In this document: positions 1 through 11,826 of the stretch, one piece after another
Layout of the letters: each line of letters opens with the position of its first letter
How positions within the stretch are numbered: the stretch's first letter is position 1
Source: Bacteroidota bacterium
GTDB lineage: Bacteria; Bacteroidota; Bacteroidia; AKYH767-A; OLB10
DNA: 64,000 bases
NCBI GenBank assembly: GCA_016721435.1
Contig: JADKIC010000026.1
Span: 18,922 to 82,921 of the forward strand
Direction: 5' to 3'
The notes under the pieces: model-generated
Databases searched by the model: none
What the model saw: only the letters and a program-made list of their open reading frames with translations
Told to the model about the DNA's origin: nothing
Position numbers and translations under genes: made by a program

Positions 1-3000
1 TCCTGCCACTGAACAACCACTATACGGATTCCAGTTAAGTGCTACCTGCTGATGCGAGCCTACCGTATTTAGCAAAATGGTTTCATGTGCGCGAAGTGCA
101 GATAAATCGACACGAAGTCCGCATTTGTCTACTGCTTGTACTTTATACGCATAGGTTGAAGTATTGGTATTCAAGCCGGAATCTTCAAAAAACGGTATAT
201 TGTTATTCACTCCAGTATTGGATTGAAAAACCTGACCTATACTATCATATACCATGGTCATTGCATTTCTACGGTAAACAATATAATAGTCAAGGTCATT
301 CACCATTGTCTTTTGCCATTCCAGAAAGACTTCATCCGGTGAATTCACCGTTACCCTATAGATATCAGTAACAGGAGGCGGATTTTGATCAAAAACATCA
401 ATATAGTCTGTTTTAACCAGCGTATCAGCACAACCTTGATCATTTGTCACAATTAAGGACACAGTATACACTCCTTGATTCGTATAGGTATATGAAGGAT
501 CGGAAAGGAATGAGACATCTCCATTACCAAAATCCCATTCATATAAGGGATTCGATAATCCGGAAGAGTTATTTGTAAAAGTAATTTCAACCGGACTGCA
601 GCCTTCGAGTATATCAGCTGAAAAATCAGCCACCGGTTGAATATTGACAATGATAGTATCGGCATAAACAAGTGTATCAGAACATCCCTCCGCATTAAAA
701 GCGATTAGGGTAATACTATAATTTCCCGGTTGAGTGTAAGTATGCGTAGGACTATTTCCTGAAATGATCGTTCCATCTCCCATCCACCAAACGAGACTAT
801 CCGCAACAGTGGATGTATCCGTAATGTGAAGGGTATGTGGTGCACAACCCACGATATTATCGACCGAATACGATAACACCGGACTTAAACTTACAGTTAT
901 TATTTGAGGGTAAGTGTAAATTGTAGAACAACCTGAAGAATCAAATGCATACAAAGAAACTGTATATGTACCGGGATCATTAAAGACATGGACAGGATTA
1001 CTGCTTGTATCCTCTGTACCATCGCCAAAATGCCATTCATAGGCTACACTATTTTGTGATACATTGGCAAACTTATGGCATGTGGAGCACAGCCTGAAAC
1101 AGATGAAACCGTAAATAATGGGACAGCACCCCGGACCAACACCAAACTATCAATTAAAATACTATCTAGGCAACCGAACTTGTTTTCTGAAATCAACTGC
1201 ACATCATAATAACCCGGATTGGTATAAATCAGAGATGGATGCTGATTTGCTGAATAACTTCCATTTCCAAAATTCCAATTCCATGCCACTGCATTTAAGC
1301 TTTGATCAGTGAAACTAACAAACAATGGAGAACATCCTTCCAAAGTATCAACAGAGAAATTTGCAACCGGAGTATTCACTTCAATCAACGAATCAACCAC
1401 CAGTGTATCCGTGCAGCCGGTTACAGAAGTAACAATTAAGGTAACATCATAATAACCGTCACTTGCATAGGAATTGGTTGGTTGTTGTACATTCTACACA
1501 GCACCATCACCAAATTGCCAGCTCCAGCTTACGGCATTACTACTGGAATCACTAAATGTCACATTAAAGGGAGCGCATCCACCATCTCCTGAAACAGAAA
1601 ATGCTGCTGCGGTCAGTTGAGGAGAAGGAAGAGATTTGGTTTTGACACAACCATACATATCCCGAACAGTTAAAGTAATTGAATCGACAGGATTCGTATT
1701 ATAGACATGCACCGGATGTTGAAGTGAAGAAGTATCACCATCTCCAAAATCCCAGAACCAACTTACTGCATCAATACTTACATCCGTAAATTCCACGATT
1801 GCCGGAACACAATTCACACCGGATGTATAATTAAAATCAGCAACCAGTGAAGCCCCATAAACAGCATTTGCAATGGTCATGGTATCACTACAAATATTCT
1901 TACTGGCAATTAAAGTAATTCCATAATAACCCTGGAATCCCGGTAAATAAAAATTATGAACAGCAGGATCAAACAAACTGGAGGTGGTATTATCGCCAAA
2001 TTGCCATAACCAGGAAGTGCTTCCGGTTGACAAATTTGACAAGAAGCCAACTACTGTTCCTGTTTCACAATTGAGAAAGGTGTAGAAAATTAAAGTTTGC
2101 CTTTGGATTAAAAATCTCCACTGCATAGGACAATGGAAAACTCTGAACACAACCATTAATATCTGTAACCTGTAAACTTACCACATATATACCACTATCG
2201 CTATATGCATGGAGAGGATTCTTCAGCGTTGAAATAGTTCCATCACCAAAATCCCATAAATACTGATCGTAATTAATATTGCCGGCATTGAATTCAATGG
2301 AATCATCAGCACATGCTCTTCTGAGATTTGATGATAGAGGGCTCGTCGCATTTACTGAAAATGATTTCGCGACAAAAGATTTACAATTAAAAGTATCTGT
2401 TATATTCAAACTTATCATATAGCTACCGTTCAAGTTCGGATAGGTATAAGATGCTGTCGGTGTTGAATTGGTAACTCCATTTCCGAAATTCCAGAGATAA
2501 TTTAATCCGGGTGTATTTGTACTGACATCCACTAATACGCCCGCACATAAATTTGTAGAAACAATATTAAAATCTGAAACCGGCTTTACAACGTAAAAGG
2601 TGTCACTAAAAATAAAAGTATCAACAACGCCAAATACATTCGTTAAATACAATACCGGGACAAAAGCACCGCTATCCGAATAAATATGTTCGGGTGAAGA
2701 TAAAGAAGATGTCTGACCATCCCCAAAATCCCATAACCAGGCTAAGGCTGTTCCATCCGGATTCGAAAAAGACACGGTGTAGGAGCGCAATGATAAACGC
2801 GCGGAGGAGGTGGAAGTACCCCACCACCCAATCCACCACTTGTGCCTTGCGAACTACCAAACTTTATCGGAGGATAATTATAGGTATAAACACAACTATC
2901 ATTTCCAATAGTTAGTGAAATCGTAAATGGTCCTGCGGTAGTATAAGTATGAAGTGGATCACTTACGAAAGCAGAGTCTCCATCCCCAAAGCTCCAGATC

Positions 3001-5195
3001 CACCAGGTAGCACCCGTAGTATTTGCATAAAACTGAACATCTAAAGGAAGAACGGTATCGGTGCAAATTGCTGAGGCACTTGCACCCAATCCCGTAATGA
3101 CTACACTATTGTTTGCCTGTAATGTTGTTGTGCATCCTAAGGGTGTAGTTACAACAAGAGTTACATTGTAAGAACCCGGACCGGGATAAAAATGTGATGG
3201 ATTTTGTAACGTTGAGCTTCCTCCATCTCCAAAACTCCATTGCCAGCCTGCTGCATTTAATGATGTATCCGTGAATATAACTTCATAAGGAGGGCACGGC
3301 GAAATGGTATAGGTAAACCCGGGTTCAGCACCGTCGATTCTAAATGTTTGAAAATTTGAAATATGTTGTTCGCATCCTCCATTAGGCATCCATGTTGTTA
3401 AGGAGACCACATAAATTCCGGGTTCAGTATATACGTGATAAGGATTAGCAGATGTCGATGTTGCACCGTCACCAAAATCCCACAAAAAGGAGGCAGCACC
3501 TGAAGCATCAGAAAAATTTACAGGATACGGAGCACAGCCATATATGTCAGGTGGTGTTTGATAATTAACGGTGGCTGCAGAAACAGTAATTTTATTCACT
3601 ACAATTAATGTATCCTTACAACCTCCTGCGTCAGATGCTATCAATTTAATGGTATACACTCCCGGTGATGAATAAACATGGGTTGGATGAATTTGAGTTG
3701 ATGTTGTCCCATCTCCAAAATCCCATTGATAACCGGAAGCCATCGTTGAACTATTACTAAAATTAACAGTCAATGGAGGACAACCGGAAGAAACATCTGT
3801 GCTAAAAGAAGCATTAGGAGAAAATACATTTATTTTAAGACTTTGTGTATATGAATAGGTGCATCCATTGACACTTGTCCCGGTTAAGTTGACACTATAC
3901 ACTCCTTGTGATGTATATATGTGCGAAGGACTTGCTGCGTAGAAGTGGTACCATCCCCAAAATCCCATAACCAGGTGTAATTTCCATTGGGTTGGTTTAC
4001 ACATTGTACATTCAACGGCGCGCAGCCGGTATGGTTAGTCATCCAAAAAACGAAAACCGGTCTTGGATGTACTACTACCGGGCCTGCATTAATTTGTCGC
4101 TGGCATCCATTGGAATAAGCCACGGTTAATGTCACAGGAAAATTCCACTATCAGGGTAATTATAATAGACCGTGGAGCCGGTCTTCGTGATTCCATTACC
4201 CAGATTCCAGCTATATAATGTATTAGAACAATATGTAGTATTCAAAGAAAGATTAAGAGGCATACAACCTGTATCCTGACTAATATTGGCCACCGGAAGA
4301 GGATTCCATTTGACATGAACCCGATTTGGAGCATACACCTGATCTGTACAACCATTCGAACTGGTAAGGATAAGTGAAACATCAAAATATCCTGTATCGG
4401 CGAAAACATGCATTGGATTTGCTGATGATGAAAAACTACCATCATCAAAATCCCAATTCCAGCTCACCACATTATTCATTACAGCAGTGAATTGAAAATT
4501 ATAATTGTTATCACATGTTGACGTATCATTTACACTTATCATTGCCGAAGGAGCCGGCATAATTGTGATAAATGATCCTTTCACCAAGAGGTCACTGCAA
4601 CCTAAAACTTTGTTATAAACTACGAGTGTTACATTAAATGTTCCGGATAAATTATAAATATGCGTTGGATTGAGCTGATTACTTGTAGTTCCATCTCCAA
4701 AGTCCCAATTACAGGAATCAAAGTTTGTAGATAAATTCGTAAATGTGAAAACCCGGCTATTCTGACATCCTGAATTGATATCCACAGAAAAGTTCGCCGC
4801 CGGCTTTGGCTGAACAACAATCTGACTTGAAAAGGAATTAGAGCTACCGCTTGAGTTGATCGCAGTCAAAGTAACCGTATACGTTCCGGCCATCGTAAAT
4901 ACATTACTCGGATTTGCCAATGTAGAGGTATTGCCATTTCCAAAACTCCATTGATAAGAGACCGCATTGATTGAGGTGTTGTTAAACTGCACATTGAAAG
5001 GTACACAGCCCTGTGACGAGGGCACCGAAAGGACGCCACCGGACTCTGTGCTTGCAACTTTGAGACAAAAACAACGAGCATCATCAGCAATAAGCGAGTG
5101 GCCTTGCTGATGAGAGTGTTATGCCTAAGAAACAGAACCTTATCAGAAATCATATGACATTCATACGACTTCAGAAGTATTAAGTTCCCTGGCAT
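1..5195 (-). CDS. giant PKD-repeat surface protein (partial, frameshifted)
   Basis: Cell-surface or secreted adhesin-like protein, probably exported by T9SS; its C-terminus lies beyond the window start. The N-terminus has a signal peptide (ATG at 5195 or 5153; hydrophobic core LLLMMLVVFVSKLQA). I count about 19 tandem PKD-like domains of roughly 85-90 residues by their W-x-FGDG/FGNG signatures and following 'P-x-H-x-Y' strands. The last part (about 1-390) reads as a fibronectin-III-like segment. The gene is split into pieces 4866-5195, 4132-5025, 3884-4135, 2742-4004, 2065-2790, 1494-2156, 1044-1400 and an open frame 1-1070. Frame changes lie near 5030, 4140, 3937, 2782, 2085 and 1070, and there is an in-frame TAG at 1494-1496. 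At each frameshift the PKD pattern continues in another frame, mostly as if one base of a homopolymer were missing. The PKD assignment is certain; the binding target is unknown. Confidence 0.85.
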
Positions 5196-5346
5196 ACCAT
5201 AATTTAAGTATTGGCGTTTAAATACTTATCAAATAATCAGTAAACATTTCAACTGTAAGAACCTCCGAATATATATATGATTAAATCAGAGTCACTTAGC
5301 CAAACTATTGTTAAACAAAAGTTTACAAATTCAAGAAATCATGTTC

Positions 5347-5354
5347 TACCTTTG
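5347..5354 (+). promoter_or_regulatory. Bacteroidota -7 promoter element upstream of uvrA
   Basis: TACCTTTG matches the TAnnTTTG -7 consensus of the Bacteroidota primary sigma factor. Transcription would start near 5360, shortly before the uvrA start. No convincing -33 TTTG lies at the usual 19-21 base spacing. Confidence 0.5.
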
Positions 5355-5383
5355 CAGTTCAATAATAAGTGAGAGGTTTCCCT

Positions 5384-8238
5384 ATGAAATTATCAGAAGA
5401 AGAATGGGTTGAGGTATATGGAGCAAGAGTTCATAACCTGCAAAATATAGATGTCACCTTTCCGAGAAATAAATTGGTTGTCCTTACCGGCCTAAGTGGC
5501 AGCGGAAAAAGCTCTTTGGCATTTGACACCATTTATGCAGAAGGTCAGCGCCGATACATGGAAACATTTTCAGCCTATGCGCGTCAGTTTCTTGGAAATA
5601 TGGAAAGGCCGGATGTAGATAAAATAAAAGGCCTAAGTCCGGTCATTTCAATCGAGCAAAAAACCACCAATACCAATCCACGATCAACGGTAGGAACGGT
5701 GACAGAAATTTATGATTTCCTGCGATTGCTTTTTGCACGCACAGCGGATGCCTACTCCTATCTCACCGGAGAAAAAATGATCCGTATGTCAGATGAGCAG
5801 ATTCGCGAAGTGGTCATGAATCAATATGACGATCAAAATATTCTATTACTGGCACCGGTGGTAAAAGGAAGAAAAGGTCATTATCAGGAACTTTTCCAGC
5901 AAATTGCACAACAAGGATTTGTTAGAGTAAGAATTGACGGCGAGTTGACTGAAATCAAGAGAGGTTTACAGGCCGATAGATACAAAACGCATGATATTGA
6001 AATTGTCATTGACAAATTACATATCAATGAGGACGCTTCCTTCCGAATTTATGAAAGCATTAAAACCGCATTAAAACAAGGTAAAGGAACCATGATGGTT
6101 TTAAATGAAAAAGACAAGAAAGTCCGTCATTTAAGTCAACATCTCATGTGTCCCACTTCCGGTATTTCTTATGATGAACCGGCACCGAATACATTTTCAT
6201 TCAACTCCCCCTATGGTGCTTGTACGAAATGCAATGGTATGGGTACCATTCCTGAAATCGATATCAATACTGTTATTCCGGATTTTTCAAAGACCATCAA
6301 ACAAGGAGGAATAACTCCGCTGGGAGAATATAAAGACTCCCGTATATATCAACAGATTCAATCTATCGGCAAGCGATTCGATTTCACCATGGCGACACCG
6401 ATAAAAGATATTTCTGAGGAAGCTTTGAATGTTATACTCTATGGCTCCAACGAAATTTTCACAGTTGAAAAAGATTTTACACCCGGCTCAGTAAATAGCT
6501 ACACGATGAGTTTCGAAGGAATAGCCAGTTTTATCTCTGCGCAGCTAAACGAATCAATTCATCGGGAAAACTAAAAAGATGGGCTCAGGGATTCATGGCT
6601 TACATTCCTTGTCCTGATTGCAATGGTTCCCGACTAAAAAAAGAAGCACTTCACTTTAAAATAGACGGGAAGAATATTGCCGAACTTGCCGAAATGGATA
6701 TACTTCTACTTTATGAATGGAGTTTATCCATTGATAAAAAACTATCTAAAAAACAATTAACCATAGCTAAAGAAATTCTAAAAGAAATTTCCAAGAGGAT
6801 AAAATTTCTTTTAGACGTCGGCCTCGATTACCTTACACTTAACCGAAGTTCTAAGTCGCTTTCCGGTGGAGAATCCCAACGCATACGTCTCGCCACGCAA
6901 ATCGGGTCTCAACTTGTCGGGGTAATGTATATTTTAGATGAACCGAGTATCGGATTGCACCAACGCGATAACACCCGACTGATTCAATCCCTTAAAGACC
7001 TACGTGATCTTGGCAATGCAGTTATTGTTGTGGAGCACGATAAGGAAACTATACTTGCTGCTGACCATATTATAGATTTGGGGCCGGGTGCCGGCATTCA
7101 CGGAGGACGTATTGTGGCGAGTGGAGATGCGGATCAGCTCATTGAATCGGATTCGTTAACCGGACAATACCTATCGGGCAAAATGCACATTACTCATGGG
7201 AAGCGAAGGAAAGGTAACGGAAATAAACTGGTATTAGCCGGTGCTAAAGGAAACAATTTGAAAAATGTTAGTGTCGATTTTCCATTAGGCATGTTCATTT
7301 GTGTGAGTGGTGTTTCAGGGAGTGGTAAATCTACTTTAATTAACGAAACACTTTATCCCATCCTCAATCAGCATTTCTATAGATCTCTAACCAAACCATT
7401 GTCCTATAAGTCAGTCAAAGGCTTAGAACATATTGACAAGGTTATTGAAATTGACCAGAGTCCCATTGGTAGAACGCCACGATCTAACCCTGCCACCTAT
7501 TCCGGAGTTTTCAGTGACATTCGAAATCTTTATGCTCAATTGAATGAGGCAAAAGTAAGAGGATATCCACCCGGATGGTTTTCGTTTAATGTCAAAGGAG
7601 GTCGATGTGAGACATGTCAGGGAGCAGGAATGAGGACGATTGAAATGAATTTTTTACCGGATGTTTATGTCATCTGTGAAAGTTGCAATGGAAAGCGATA
7701 CAACAGGGAAATACTGGATGTACGCTATCGGGGTAAATCAATCAATGACGTTTTAAATATGAGCATTGAACATGCTGTTGACTTTTTTGAGAATATGCCC
7801 GGGATACTACATAAAATCCGCACCTTGAAAGATGTAGGCTTGGGCTATCTGACACTTGGTCAACAAAGCACCACATTGTCGGGAGGAGAAGCTCAGCGTG
7901 TAAAATTAGCTGCTGAACTTTCTAAGAGAGATACAGGCAATACATTTTACATTTTTGATGAGCCTACTACCGGCTTGCATTTTGAAGATGTAAGAATTTT
8001 ACTGGAAGTACTAAGTAAATTGGTTGATAAAGGAAATACCGTTTTAGTGATAGAGCACAATATGGATGTCATACGAATGGCCGATCATGTCATCGATCTC
8101 GGACCAGAAGGAGGATCTCGTGGCGGTAATATTCTCTGTACTGGTAGCCCTGAGGAAATCATAAAAAACAAATCTTCTGTTACAGCTCAGTATCTTAAAA
8201 AAGAAATGCAAACCAATAGAACTTTAGTTAAAGTATAG
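5384..8238 (+). CDS. uvrA: UvrABC system protein A (frameshifted)
   Basis: DNA-damage recognition ATPase of nucleotide excision repair, cytoplasmic, working as a UvrA dimer with UvrB. It is a twin-ABC protein. First Walker A is GLSGSGKSSLAFDTIY near residue 35. Zn-binding CxxC pairs (CTKCNG, CPDCNG) follow. The first signature is LSGGESQRIRLA with Walker B YILDEPSIGLH. The second Walker A is GVSGSGKSTLINETLY, then the zinc finger CETC/CESC, signature LSGGEAQRVKLA and YIFDEPTTGLH. Two open frames, 5369-6574 and 6595-8238, join into a normal-length UvrA of about 950 residues. The break near 6557 is a one-base loss: the text continues as NSSGKLKRWAQGFM in the next frame. ATG 5384 is chosen; an in-frame GTG at 5369 is an alternative. 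The break is probably a sequencing error. Confidence 0.95.
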
Positions 8239-8267
8239 CGTAAAATAAACCGAATCATCTAAGTAGT

Positions 8268-8977
8268 ATGAATATAGACGAAGCAAAAATAAGAAGAGCA
8301 TTTACCGACAAGGACTGGCAGGAGATAAAAGCACAGGATACCTGGCAGATTTTTAAAATCATGGCCGAATTTGTAGAGGGTTTTGAAAAGATGAGTAGAA
8401 TTGGTCCTTGTGTATCTATTTTTGGATCAGCACGCACCTGAAGCCGACACCAAATACTATTTACTGGCGGAAGAAATCGCCTATAAGTTAACGGTTGAAG
8501 GATATGGTATCATCACTGGAGGTGGCCCCGGCATTATGGAAGCAGCAAACAAAGGGGCTCAAAAAGCAAAAAGGTAAATCTGTAGGTTTGAATATTAAAC
8601 TTCCCTTTGAACAATCTCCTAACCCTTTTATTGATACCGACAAAAGCATCACATTCGATTACTTCTTTGTCCGCAAACTGATGTTCATCAAATATGCACA
8701 AGGCTTTATTGTTCTTCCGGGTGGATTTGGAACTATGGATGAACTTTTTGAATCACTCACGTTGATACAAACCCGAAAAATCGGAAAATTCCCGATTGTA
8801 ATGGTCAGAAAAGACTATTGGAGTGGATTAATTGAATGGATCAAAGAGGTATTAGTTACAGAAAAATATGTCAATCCTGACGATCTCAAATTGTTTACAC
8901 TGGTTGATTCTGCTGAGGAAGCTGTAAATGTGATAGACAGTTTCTATTCTAAGTATTTACTCAAGCCAAACTTCTGA
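8268..8977 (+). CDS. LOG-family nucleoside 5'-monophosphate phosphoribohydrolase (frameshifted)
   Basis: TIGR00730/LOG family, historically mislabelled lysine decarboxylase. Members hydrolyse purine or cytokinin riboside 5'-monophosphates to base and ribose-5-phosphate. The Rossmann-fold motifs are visible: SIFGSART near the N-terminus, GGGPGIMEAANKGA in the middle, and the family signature PGGFGTMDELFE. The gene starts at ATG 8268, 29 bases after uvrA, and gives about 236 residues once repaired. One C is missing near 8438 (SART-PEADTKYY) and one A is extra near 8572 (QKAKGKSVGL), so the longest intact frame is only 8495-8977. The family call is firm; the substrate is unknown, and a cytokinin role need not apply in this bacterium. 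Confidence 0.88.
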
Positions 8978-9127
8978 CAAAGTCATTTTCATGAATTTTT
9001 TCTTAAAACATTACAGAATTCCTGTAAGATATCTTTCATTTTCGCACTGATTTAGTGATCTGATTTCCATCTAGCCGTAACATATCCTGCTCTTTATCAG
9101 TAAAAGTAATGAGCAAAATACGGCAAG

Positions 9128-10263
9128 ATGAAAATAGAGCAATGCAAATGGACTCCTGAGAGAACCTGGGAAACACTTCGAAGTGATTTAAAAGATGCTG
9201 AGAATTACCAATTAGTAATAGTTTTTGGCAGCAGAATACTACTTTCCAGCACCGGATTCTATCAGGAAATAAGAAACAAATATCCAAAGGCAGATATTCT
9301 AATGAATTCTACCTCCGGAGAGATCTTCGATACACAAGTGAATGATGATACCATTTCCTTAACCGCCATCTGCTTCGAAAAAACAACATTCATCACTCCT
9401 GGGTTGCAATTCTCAAATTATAAAGACAGCAAATTAGCCGGAATTGAGATCGCAAGAAATTTGATCATAATCAACTTACAAGTATCCTGATTATCTCTGA
9501 TGGTCAACAAGTAAATGGAAGCGATCTTGTAAGCGGACTGCAACAAGAATTACCAAAAGAAATAGTAATTACCGGCGGGCTTGCAGGTGATGGAAACAGA
9601 TTTCAAAAAACATTGGTTGGACTAAATGAACAACCGGAAGAGGGCCAAATAATTGCTGTCGGTTTTTATGGTAGTCATTTAAAAGTTTCGCATGGAAGTA
9701 TGGGTGGTTGGGATCCATTTGGTCCTGAACGATTAATTACTAAATCAACCGCTAATGTACTTTTTGAACTGGATGGTCAACCTGCCCTTTCTATCTACAA
9801 AAAATATCTTGGTGAATTTTCAGATGAATTACCGGGCAGTGCACTTCTCTTTCCATTAAGTGTAAAGCTATCAGAAAATGATGAGCCGGTGGTCCGGACT
9901 ATTTTATCCATAAATGAAGACGAGCAAAGCCTGACTTTTGCAGGAAACGTTCCAACAGGTAAGTATACCCGTTTAATGAAAGCCAATTTTGATCGTTTGA
10001 TCGAAGGTGCTTCCAATGCAGCCACGCATAGTATACAAACTTTTCAAAAACCTGATTTAGCCATATTAATAAGTTGCGTAGGAAGAAAGCTCGTTTTAAA
10101 TCAACGTATAGAAGAAGAAGTGGAAGCCATTAGAGATATTCTGGGCACAGCAACTGCTATTACAGGATTCTATTCGTATGGTGAAATTTCTCCTAACCAG
10201 GGCTTCAACAGCTGTGAGCTACATAATCAGACGATGACCATCACTACGATGAGCGAGCGATAG
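9128..10263 (+). CDS. FIST-domain sensory protein (frameshifted)
   Basis: Soluble protein with FIST_N followed by FIST_C, a ligand-sensing module (small ligands, possibly amino acids) commonly linked to bacterial signal transduction. Recognisable blocks are the N-terminal DAENYQLVIVFGSR, the central ITGGLAGDGNRFQKT, and the C-terminal segments DLAILISCVGRK and TGFYSYGEISP with CELHNQTMTIT at the end, as in FIST_C. Open frames 9128-9490 and 9613-10263 are one gene of about 378 residues; the frame changes near 9460 and the intervening text (LTSILIISDGQQVNGSDL) stays coding. It is the first gene of a five-gene signalling operon, ends 6 bases before the histidine kinase, and probably supplies the sensory input that this kinase lacks. 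Confidence 0.85.
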
Positions 10264-10269
10264 GAAAAG

Positions 10270-11342
10270 ATGAGAAACAAATTACTGGAAAGGCAAATTG
10301 AAAAACACCTAGGAGAAAAATCAAAAGATCCACAGGTGAGGAAGTTCATTGATGCTGTCAGTGAAAGTTATGACCAATTTGAAAAAGACAAAATTCTTGC
10401 AGAAAGATCATTAGCTGTCAGTTCAGCAGAAATGAGCAATTTAAATGCAAAGCTTTATAAAGAGAGTAAAGATCAAAAATTAGCATTAAAAAAACTCACA
10501 GAATCACTTAGTCTACTCAACTACAAATTTGAACATAAGGAAGATATTCACTCTAACATACTTTCTATATCTGAAACAATAAAAAAGGAAAGCGAAAGAC
10601 GAATCAGTGCAGAAGAGCAGTTGAAGAAAAACTTAAGCAATCTGGAAAAAATAAACAAAGATCTTGATCAATTTGCCTATGTGGTTTCACATGATCTAAA
10701 AGCACCTCTTCGGGCAATAGCAAGTCTTGCTGAATGGATTGAAGAGGATTCAAATGATCATATTAGTGATGACACCAAGAAAAATCTTCAGCTCCTACGA
10801 GGACGTGTACAACGCATGGAAAATCTCATACATGGAATTCTTGCGTATACAAAAGCCGGAAAAATAAAAGGAGAACAACATATTATTCACACCGGACAAT
10901 ATCTTCAAGAAATAATTGATTTCTTGAATCCTCCTCTAATATAAAAATAGAGGTTGTAGGCGAATGGCCCTCCATCGAAACAGATACTATACGATTGCAT
11001 CAGGTGTTTTCTAATTTAATATCGAATGCCATCAAGTACATTGATAAACCAAAGGGCAAAATAAAAATCAATTGTATCTATCTTGAAAACTGTTGCCAAT
11101 TCTCTGTAGAAGACAATGGCCCCGGCATAGAAGAAGAATATCACCAACGAATATTCGGCCTCTTCCAGACCCTTTCGGCTCGAGATCATGTAGAAAGCAC
11201 AGGAATCGGTTTATCCATAGTAAAAAAGATTATCGAAGAACAGGGTGGCAAAATCTGGTTGCATTCAGAAAACGGGAAAGGAACCCGATTCACATTTACA
11301 TGGCCTACACAAACTGAAACAATAAAAAGCATAAAAGCATAA
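10270..11342 (+). CDS. sensor histidine kinase, cytoplasmic, coiled-coil input (frameshifted)
   Basis: Transmitter kinase with no transmembrane segment and no PAS domain. Residues 1-130 are charged and predicted coiled coil, followed by HisKA with the H-box VVSHDLKAPLRAI near residue 142. HATPase_c then shows the N-box NLISNAIKYI, G1 box DNGPGI and G2 box STGIGLSIVKKI. Open frames 10270-10944 and 10995-11342 are one gene of about 357 residues, with a one-base loss near 10935 in the HisKA-HATPase linker. It lies 6 bases after the FIST gene, and its stop overlaps the next start as TAATG. The simplest reading is that the FIST protein senses and this kinase phosphorylates the following receiver; this is inferred from gene order. 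Confidence 0.88.
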
Positions 11343-11791
11343 TGACAATGGAAGACAAACTTTTAAATATCCTTCTGGTTGAAGACGATAGTGTTGATGT
11401 AATGAATGTTCAAAGAGCATTTAAGAAAAACAATATTACCAACCCGCTGCACATTGCCTTCAACGGCGTGGAAGCATTGAATATGATTCGTGGAAGTAAC
11501 GGACGACCCAAACTTAATCCAAAACCCAGAATAATTCTCCTGGACATTAATATGCCAAAAATGAATGGACTTGAGTTTTTAAGAGAACTTCGAAATGATC
11601 CTGAGTTAAAATCCACAACAGTCTTTGTAATGACTACATCTAACGATGATCAGGATAAAGTTGAAGCTTATCGATTAAATGTAGCAGGCTATATTCTAAA
11701 ACCGTTATCCTTTGAAAAATTTGTTAACGCAGTATCTATTCTAAACAGTTACTGGCAGCTCTGTGAACAACCAGAGAATCAAACTTCCTAA
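11342..11791 (+). CDS. stand-alone response regulator receiver (Rcp1-like)
   Basis: Single REC domain of 149 residues with no output domain. The acidic pocket is VEDD near the N-terminus, the phospho-acceptor lies in LLDINMPKMNG, the conserved Thr is in FVMTTS, and the Lys is in YILKPLSF. The long insertion after the second strand (NGRPKLNPKPRI) is typical of the Rcp1 subfamily, which are phosphoryl shuttles for phytochrome-type or other kinases. The start codon overlaps the kinase stop by one base, indicating translational coupling. The likely role is a phosphate shuttle between the upstream kinase and the downstream HPt-containing hybrid. Confidence 0.92.
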   Translation: MTMEDKLLNILLVEDDSVDVMNVQRAFKKNNITNPLHIAFNGVEALNMIRGSNGRPKLNPKPRIILLDINMPKMNGLEFLRELRNDPELKSTTVFVMTTSNDDQDKVEAYRLNVAGYILKPLSFEKFVNAVSILNSYWQLCEQPENQTS

Positions 11792-11826
11792 GAAATCACT
11801 TCCACAAAAAAAAACGAAACAATTTC

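Noticed and set aside
5369..8238. Programmed frameshift in uvrA
   Set aside because: No slippery heptamer at the break, and the same type of lesion occurs in many unrelated genes nearby.
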